DNA of 64,000 nt, taken from positions 69,132,501 to 69,196,500 of the forward strand of contig JAZHRO010000003.1 in assembly GCA_037157565.1 (NCBI GenBank), read 5' to 3'. The stretch comes from Thalassia testudinum. Lineage: Eukaryota; Streptophyta; Magnoliopsida; Alismatales; Hydrocharitaceae. Positions 57,685-64,000 of the stretch are shown here, piece by piece. Positions within the stretch are counted from its first letter, which is position 1; each line of letters opens with the position of its first letter. The position numbers and the translations under genes are program-made. The notes beneath the pieces were generated by a model. The model was not told where the DNA came from. It did not search any database and worked only from the letters and a program-made list of their open reading frames with translations.

Positions 57685-57704
57685 TGGTGCCGTTGCCGGG
57701 GAGG
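57685..57704 (+). other. E8 primer binding site
   Basis: TGGTGCCGTTGCCGGGGAGG, one base from the Athila-type site as I recall it. Confidence 0.85.
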
Positions 57705-58862
57705 CAATGCTCTTTGATTTTTCTTTGCTTTTTACAACTTACAAATCATTTACCTCACTTCTCTCCTTTCTTATTGTGATTGCAGGTACTCTTTTGAGAT
57801 GAGCAAAAGCGGTAGATCGGAGAAAAGTGCTATGGAAGGTTATGTAAGTTATCCCCCACCTCCCACCCATTAGATTTCATTCCACAACATAATAACACAA
57901 ACATCAATCAACCTAGGTATTCTTATAAACTCTAAGGTTAGATTGTTTGTTGTTTGACACCCATACTCACCCCAACCTCCATATTTAAAAAGAAAATTTA
58001 AGAAAAAATCTCACAGAGGTACACAACCTCATCTGATTTTCAAACTCAATCCGGTAAACCGATCTTTGGAGCCGATACACACATTCAAACACATAATTGA
58101 GTAGAAATCAGATTAGGTAATCACTTGTGTGCCTAATTAAGTGGTGGAACAGGCCAATTGTTTGAGTTGATTGGGCCGCACCACTTCAATTAAAATCAAT
58201 TCATCAAGTAGCTGCCACTTAGGTTCAACTCTTAGGGATTTACCAGGCACTCCAAATTCTTTTAAGTTTTAAAGGAAAACATCTTCACCTGTGCTTTCAA
58301 AACCTAGTGTGCCAACAAAACTTGTTTGAAAACACCTAAAGTTGAATCCGAAAAGCTACTAAGCAAGATTTGAACTCTAAAATTCACCACATCAAAAATA
58401 ATCTTGCTTGAAAACCACTGGTTGTGCTCGCACACACAAATCAATCAATCATTAAGGGCACAACCCATATAAAGGGCCCATAACATTCCAAAGCACATTC
58501 AAACCTAGCCCTAAATGAAATAGAGTAGACATTGGCCTTAAGGATTCGACTCGCTCTTCAGAGCCCAGAACGAGATTATTTTCGATTAGACTATTTCTAC
58601 TGTTCAATCTGATGTCTAGCTAAGGGAGCAGAATCAAGCGATCGTGGCTGGGGGGTACACTAGGAACCGGAGGCGCAAGCCGAAGGAAGAACCTTCTCCC
58701 CAGTCCCTCCTTCTAACTGGTTGGATTAAACAGATAGAAGTAGATAAAATCGTTCCTTTATCTCAAGACAGGTTTTGGGAGTCTGTAGGTCTTTAGGTTA
58801 GCCCACTTAAGGATAGGTTTGATTACTTGTATTGCAGAGCGCCTTTCTTCCTCCCGTTTATC
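57705..58862 (+). mobile_element. E8 5' leader with splice-like sites and conserved block
   Basis: Acceptor-like CTTATTGTGATTGCAG ends at 57785, a 58-nt putative exon follows, and a donor-like TAT/GTAAGT lies at 57843/57844. The conserved leader block is at 58625-58720, and a second acceptor-like site (CTTGTATTGCAG) ends near 58838, 25 nt before the ATG at 58863. No gene. Confidence 0.68.
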
Positions 58863-60540
58863 ATGAATCATTCCACATATTACACGCATTCCCGCTCTTT
58901 CCCTCCTATTTTGAATTATCCTCAACATGACGATTATCTCGACTCGTACTATAATCAACCATCAGTTAGTCGGGATAGCTCGGATTGAGGATACAGTTCC
59001 GGACCTCCATGTTTAGGGTCCAACCCTAAACACTATGATTGTGATTTCTATCCTTCTCAGAGCCACATCGATTATAGATCGTCATCCTTTCATGAACATC
59101 CTAATACGATCTATAATCAAGAAGGATACACCGATCATTACCCATCCTCTGATACACAGCCTTTAGGTCATCACCACCTTTTGAACAATCTGAAATGACC
59201 TATTATCAGGAAGGGTATAACGAATTTCAATTCGTTAATTCCCCTGCATTGATCCTAAACCTGCCCAACCTTGAACCAACTCATTTGGTTGAGGGTGGCC
59301 AGGTTCAAGATAAGGTTCTGGCTAACTTGAGGAATATCATACAATCTTTAGAAGTTCAGGAAATAACCTGCATAGAGAGATTGGAGCCCCTGATTGCAAT
59401 GATTGATGGCTTGAACAATATTTGTTGGATTGGCTCCAAGATGTTAAGGATAAGAACCCGGGTGAGTTTCTACTTGGGAAGTTAGCGAAATTGAGGATGA
59501 GATTTGTGGTTGCTTTGATTCAATCGTGGGATGATTCCCAGGATGAACTCCCTTCAGGAGAGCCAATTTTAGAACCTGTTCAAGCACCTGTTGGGGGGGA
59601 CACGTGTTACGAGGCTGACCAGATTGAATTAGAGCAACCAATTAAGAATGATTTGATTTCTTCACCTGAGATCCCTGAGCCAGGGTACGAGGAAACATAT
59701 GTCTCCTTGGAACAGAAAATGACAGATGATTTTGGGACATACATTAATACGGATCTTGATTTCTTTGATTCTGATGGTGAAGATTCAAGTTGCAAAGTAT
59801 CACACGAGTTTACAGAACACGATTTTTGTGAGACGATTGGGCCTGAGGAATCTGAAAGATCATTTGATAGCCCAATAACTGAGGAAACTGATTTTATTAG
59901 GACTCACATTATGGATCCAGAATTTCATTTTCTGGAGGATTTAATCAAATGCACTAATTGTTAGTTACACCCCATTGAGCTTATCAATGATTATGTTTCT
60001 GAGATAATTAAACCTAAGTCAATTCTAATTCAGCCGCATCATTTAGACTTGGAGATTTCAGATGAGGTGATTAATATGCAAGAGGTCCCAGGAACTGACA
60101 TGTTGAATGAGGATAGGAGTCGGGAAGTTCTGATTTGGGAAGCTAGTTCCGGTGGAAGTAGAAGACTGAGTTGAAGGGTTCCTATTAAGATGAAACCATC
60201 AAACCAGGACCCTTACAACATCTGTTCTAAGGATGTCCAACCTAAGCACACATTCATTGCTTATCCTTTGGAGCTTGAATTTTCTATAACCCGATTTTTT
60301 GGTCTTAGGTTGCATCCTCATAAATTGTAGGCCCGACCCCGCTTGCATACTAATTTTAGGTTTTGGGTAATTTTTATCCAGAACCTAAGATATTCTCGAT
60401 TATGGGGTATGGGTCTGCACCACAATCTGGTCCACATCTGTGGACATTTGCTGACAGGTCAGAAGTTTCTTATGTTTATTCTGATTCTGACCTGCACCTG
60501 TGAATTCTTTATTTCTCTTCTCTGTATAGTGTGCCTAGCT
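58863..60540 (+). pseudogene. E8 non-autonomous element protein
   Basis: From ATG 58863: Tyr-rich (NYPQHDDYLDSYYNQ, YNQEGYTDHYPSSD), then MTYYQEGYNEFQFVN, a helical stretch (VLANLRNIIQSLEVQEITC, then LDWLQDVKD), FVVALIQSWDDSQDELPSGE and an Asp/Glu-rich middle (TDLDFFDSDGEDSS). Beyond a stop at 59962 the same frame continues through further stops (60172 and 60328) to the tail GMGLHHNLVHICGHLLTG and a hydrophobic end. Two frame changes occur before 59422. No capsid, protease, RT or integrase. It resembles E0 throughout and shares the tail with E2 and E4. Function unknown; a gag-linker origin is possible. Confidence 0.65.
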
Positions 60541-61888
60541 GAAGGCACTAAATTCAGCACGTATACAGTTCTTTATAGTTTTCATCTTGGAGCAGACCTG
60601 ACATTCATGCAATTCAGGTGCTTTCTACACTATTCCACTCTGTTTTATGTCTTTTTAATACAATGAGGACATTGCATTAGATAGGCATGGGGGGGTGGAT
60701 ATTCATCTCTGAATTTATTCGTCAGCTACGTAGATTTATTTTATTTTCTTTTATTAAAAAAAAAATTTGGAATTAGGAAAGAGAACTCAAAAATTTAGGA
60801 AATACTACATTATGATCTAAACACAAAGACCCTTCAGGTCTTTGGACTTAATCCGCCTGTGTATCCATCAAAATGTGGATTTATTTTTTGAGTCCTTGCC
60901 AACCTAAATTCTATTTTAATTGGAGTAAATAAGTTTGGGTGATAAGTACACGACTTATCAACCCGCCATCTGATTTGAGGGAGGGAACTTTGAGTTTTTA
61001 GCATCTACACACTATCTTGTCACTGACTCATTGTTCGGCGATTCTAACGAGAATTGGGTAGCTAATGAACCTTCTAGGGTGATATGGCTGGCAAGTTATC
61101 GTGGGTAACAGCCCATAGGTAGGTTGTTTAGAGCCCAGTCACTGGACCTTTCTCTTTTTGCTGCCTTTAGGTAAATCTTATACCAGGGAAGCCACCTACT
61201 TAAAAAGAAGAAAGAAAGGAGAAAAGAAAAAAAAGAAATAAGTTACACTTCGCCGCACGAGTATGGCTGATAAGTTGTCGGTGGTAACAGCTCATCGACC
61301 GGTTGTCCAGAACCCAGCTCAATAAATGCACTGAAAAATCCCAAAACGCTTAGGAAGAAGCAGAGTAGAAAAAACTAGGGAGATATACACTGGATTCACC
61401 CTTGTGTTGACTCCGTAAAAAAAGTAAAAGTGCTGAGAAAGCTACCGGTTGTAAAGATACACCTTTAGGCAGAATTTTCTTTTTTTTTAGGTCACCTAGA
61501 AACGTAGAAATCCGAAGTTCGTTTTAACTGTCGGTCAACGAGTCTATCACATTCACAATAAGATGCCTAGAACTTAGCGTTCTCATCAAATCTTGGGTGA
61601 GTTGAATGGTTGTAGAAAGCCACTCTTAAACCCTAAAACTTGAAAATCCAAAAAAATTAGAAAAGAGAAAAAAAAGAAAAAGAAAATTTTCTTTGAATAA
61701 GGTGAGGGCTTGAGGCGGTCTGCATTTTGGCAGATACTCGGGCACTGCTGTGTCGTTGAAAGTTCAGATCCTAAGTAGACATTTTCTTAGTGATTGAAAA
61801 TAACTCAAGCCCAAATAATCCAACCTGATTCTTTTATAAATAGCATATAGTTTTTGCTAGGGACTAGCAAAAGATAGGCATGGGTGTA
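60541..61888 (+). mobile_element. E8 3' non-coding region
   Basis: Starts with a decayed post-stop element (CTAGCTGAAGGCACTAAATT). The internal polypurine tract (ATGAGGACATTGC then AGGCATGGGGGGG) is at 60663-60697, paired TATGGCT repeats lie at 61083 and 61262, and the terminal tract (AGGCATGGGTGTA) at 61876-61888. No gene. Confidence 0.72.
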
Positions 61889-63278
61889 TGATGTAAACAT
61901 GTTTACACTACTTAAGATGTCTATTTATGCATGTTCTTAAGCATAGGATTGCATTGCATACTATAAATATTGCATAACATGCATCATCTTGCATTTAGAG
62001 TAGTTTGAATAAAATGGAGGTTAATTGTCTCCTTCTATGTTCATGGACAGGGTAAACTTTTTATCGGGGCCTCGGGTCGAAGATCCAACTGTACAGATGT
62101 GATCAGGGTGACGATTAGAGTTCAACGACTCCAAGATCACCCTAATCAGACATCTGTAGCATCAGATAGTGAGCGGGGAACCCTTGAAGATCAAGGGCCA
62201 AGATGGTGTGAATCCACAATTCAAACAACAATTTCGACCGCACAGATGGATTCAAATCGACAATCGTAGCCTAACAACGTGAAAATCGACTCAATCTAAC
62301 AACCGTGGCACCATCTACATCATCCAGAAGATGGACGACTCAGATGATGCCACGTGGTGCCATCTCAGCCGCCCAATTGGCCGAAGCACCCACCACACCT
62401 TCTCTTCTTCAATCAGAGCGTCGCTTCTCCGCCGTTGGATGCGCATCCAACGACTGTGGATGTGCGCACCTGAATTCATCCGCACGACCATCTCGACGAC
62501 ACAGCGTAGTGGTCGAAGGTGCTCTTGCAAAGCGCAAAGTGCACGATAGAATCGTAGGGCGCGGGCAAGCAGGCGCAATCGAGCGGGCACGAGGAGTGTC
62601 AGATCATCATCTAACGGCAGCACGTGCTTGATAGCGCTCATGCACCATTAGACGCACGGCGAAGATGCAGCATCACATGCGATGAGGTGCGCGGCTGAGG
62701 CGAGCGATGGACTCACCTCAGCCGTTCGATCTCGCGATAGAACGACCGAGATTTAAAGTAGTGAACGCACGTTGAGGAGCAGAAAGCGAGCTGGCGCATG
62801 CGTGCTGCCCACGAAGGCCACGTTCGGACCTTTAGCGACGATTTTATCCATCACTAAAGGTCCTGAATTAATGTTTTTAGAGTTGTAATTACCAAATTGC
62901 CCCCACTCCTTGCAACTATAAAAGAAGACCCCCTCCACATGAAATTCTCATCCCTTCCTTCTCTTCTCTCCCTCTCTAAAGCTCAAGAGAAGCTTATCCC
63001 ACACCCAGGATGCTTCTCGTAAGATAAAGTCAATTTTTCGTCCCCCTTTCGGAAGCGGATCCCGCGATGATGACGACGTGTTGCCCTGTTCCCATTCTTC
63101 CGCTTCGCCCTCCTTTGACCTGATCCGTCTTTCATCCAGGCGTTGTCCCGTCCAGCTCATCCTCCAAGCGACCGTCGAGGAGGATATTTCTCTCTCCATT
63201 CTTTTAATGCTTTCTAGAGTAGATTTACTGCTTTCTAGAGTAGAATTGTCCTACTTTCTAGTGTAGTTGATTTCCCGC
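61889..63278 (+). repeat. E8 3' LTR (interrupted by E9)
   Basis: Starts TGATGTAAACATGTTTACA, in which TGTAAACATGTTTACA is a perfect 16-bp palindrome. Aligns with 55981-57355 and stops after gatttcccgc, where E9 begins. The two antisense/sense 108-codon frames at 62305-62641 are by-products of a GC-rich U3. Confidence 0.9.
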
Positions 63279-64000
63279 TGAAAGATGAATGGTCGGACCC
63301 GGTTAGGTTGTGTTAATATGGTGATTTTATTGATGAAATGTGTATAATGGTTAACCTAAATAGAACCTAACCATCTCTTTACAAAATTTTTAACCTACCA
63401 ACTTGATTTTATCTTGGTCACTTTTAGGCCCAGGGTCGAACTCAGGGAAGTGGGGTTAGAAGTCAAGTTTCTATGCCTTTCCTACAATGAATCTCTTCCA
63501 TTCGTTTATTGTGTTTTTGGTGTTTTCCTATTTATATTTTTTTCTGATAATTCTTGTTCTTGAGGCACACCCTCAAAATTATGTTCTTGGCTTTGAGCCA
63601 AATCAGGGTTCCAAAACGGGTCTTGCTATTCACAAGACGGAGTACCTGTAGTCAAGGATTATCTTTTATCTTTTATGTATTTCTTTATCATTTTATTGGT
63701 AGGAAAGAGAAGCAGAAATAAAGTAAATATAGTATATATATATAGGTATATATTATTTATGTATAAAGGGGTGGGGGTGGAGGCGGAGATGGAGTGTAGC
63801 ATGATGTCGAGTCGGTTGTCGTCTAGAAAGACGCAACCAACAGGATGAAGTGCCGCGTGGAGTGCAAGGTGGATTGATGGAAGATGAGTGTGACCATGCT
63901 TTTTGTACGCGTGTATCGGGGAATATCAGCAACTGGTGCAGATATTCCCACGATACAACGTATGGTAAGTGATATGAAAATATATATGTATATATGTAAA
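63279..64000 (-). mobile_element. E9: LTR of a further family, minus orientation (partial)
   Basis: Interrupts the E8 3' LTR. In minus reading it ends CATCTTTCA and carries TCCCTGAGTTCGACCC about 155 nt from that end (63433-63448), the motif found near the 3' end of the other LTRs, which sets orientation. An AT microsatellite lies near 63730-63760. The other end is beyond the window; no coding sequence is seen. Confidence 0.6.

Larger units (their letters stand above)
55981..63278 (+). mobile_element. E8: non-autonomous Athila-like element, 3' LTR interrupted by E9
   Basis: 5' LTR 55981-57681, PBS, leader, one broken reading frame (58863-60540), 3' non-coding region, 3' LTR from 61889. It has no RT or integrase. 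E0 is a sister element of the same coding type. The LTRs differ by a few percent by eye. Confidence 0.88.

Noticed and set aside
62305..62641. Overlapping 108-codon frames on both strands
   Set aside because: Both lie in the E8 LTR U3; the 5' LTR copy does not keep them, so they are chance frames.
1..64000. Host genes, tRNA, rRNA, CRISPR, bacterial operons
   Set aside because: No such signatures were found by eye; all stretches align with LTR elements or LINEs. A short host exon hidden in decayed sequence cannot be fully excluded.

Overview
This window looks like nuclear DNA of a flowering plant. It is AT-rich, and I found no host gene, no bacterial operon, no tRNA or rRNA gene and no CRISPR array. 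Essentially every base can be assigned to retrotransposons: nine or ten Ty3/gypsy LTR elements resembling the Athila lineage, and two L1-type LINEs. The species cannot be read from the sequence. The LINE ORF1, with zinc knuckles ahead of a DUF4283-like block, mildly favours a monocot or another non-eudicot, but that is a guess. Elements are named E0-E9 here.

Layout. E0 (minus strand) is the oldest visible layer and survives as three pieces: 637-1365, 15725-16861 and 41583-43266. A LINE 3' end (1-636) sits in E0. E1 (minus, 1366-15724) sits in E0 and carries a near full-length LINE (5357-10463) flanked by a 12-bp target duplication. E2 (minus, 16862-41582, target duplication ggtgg) also sits in E0. 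Inside E2 lie E4 (plus, 22710-31954, perfect gtcat duplication, nearly identical LTRs) and E3 (plus, 34336-39695, inside E2's 5' LTR). E5 (plus, from 43267) interrupts E0's 5' LTR. E5 is broken at its RNase H start by an LTR of E6 (minus, 50249-51792). E6 is broken by E7 (plus, 51793), E7 by E8 (plus, 55981), and E8's 3' LTR by E9 (63279 to the window end). If this reading is right, the whole window lies inside the single ancestral element E0.

Coding content. Only E5 (gag, protease, reverse transcriptase) and E3 (integrase only) show canonical gag-pol, and both are inactivated. E0/E8, E1/E7, E2 and E4 instead encode unusual proteins without capsid, RT or integrase. These have a Tyr/Pro-rich N-terminal part, a helical stretch, an acidic middle and a short conserved C-terminal tail (GLHH-like). 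They look like non-autonomous families that would need E5-type proteins in trans. E4 is the youngest. It has a long reading frame broken by one TAG and a protease-like domain whose catalytic Asp is replaced by Asn.

Shared non-coding architecture is the most interesting part. Across families that otherwise differ strongly in sequence I see: a short hairpin at the first bases of the LTR; an inverted repeat about 50-55 bp upstream of the TATA box; a CTCCCTGTGTTCGACC-like motif about 90-155 nt before the LTR end; an Athila-type primer binding site; a splice-acceptor-like site about 85-105 nt after it, followed by a 43-69 nt putative micro-exon and a donor-like site; a conserved leader block; a post-stop element with a GGGAGGCAACCC hairpin; two polypurine tracts; and paired structured repeats between them.
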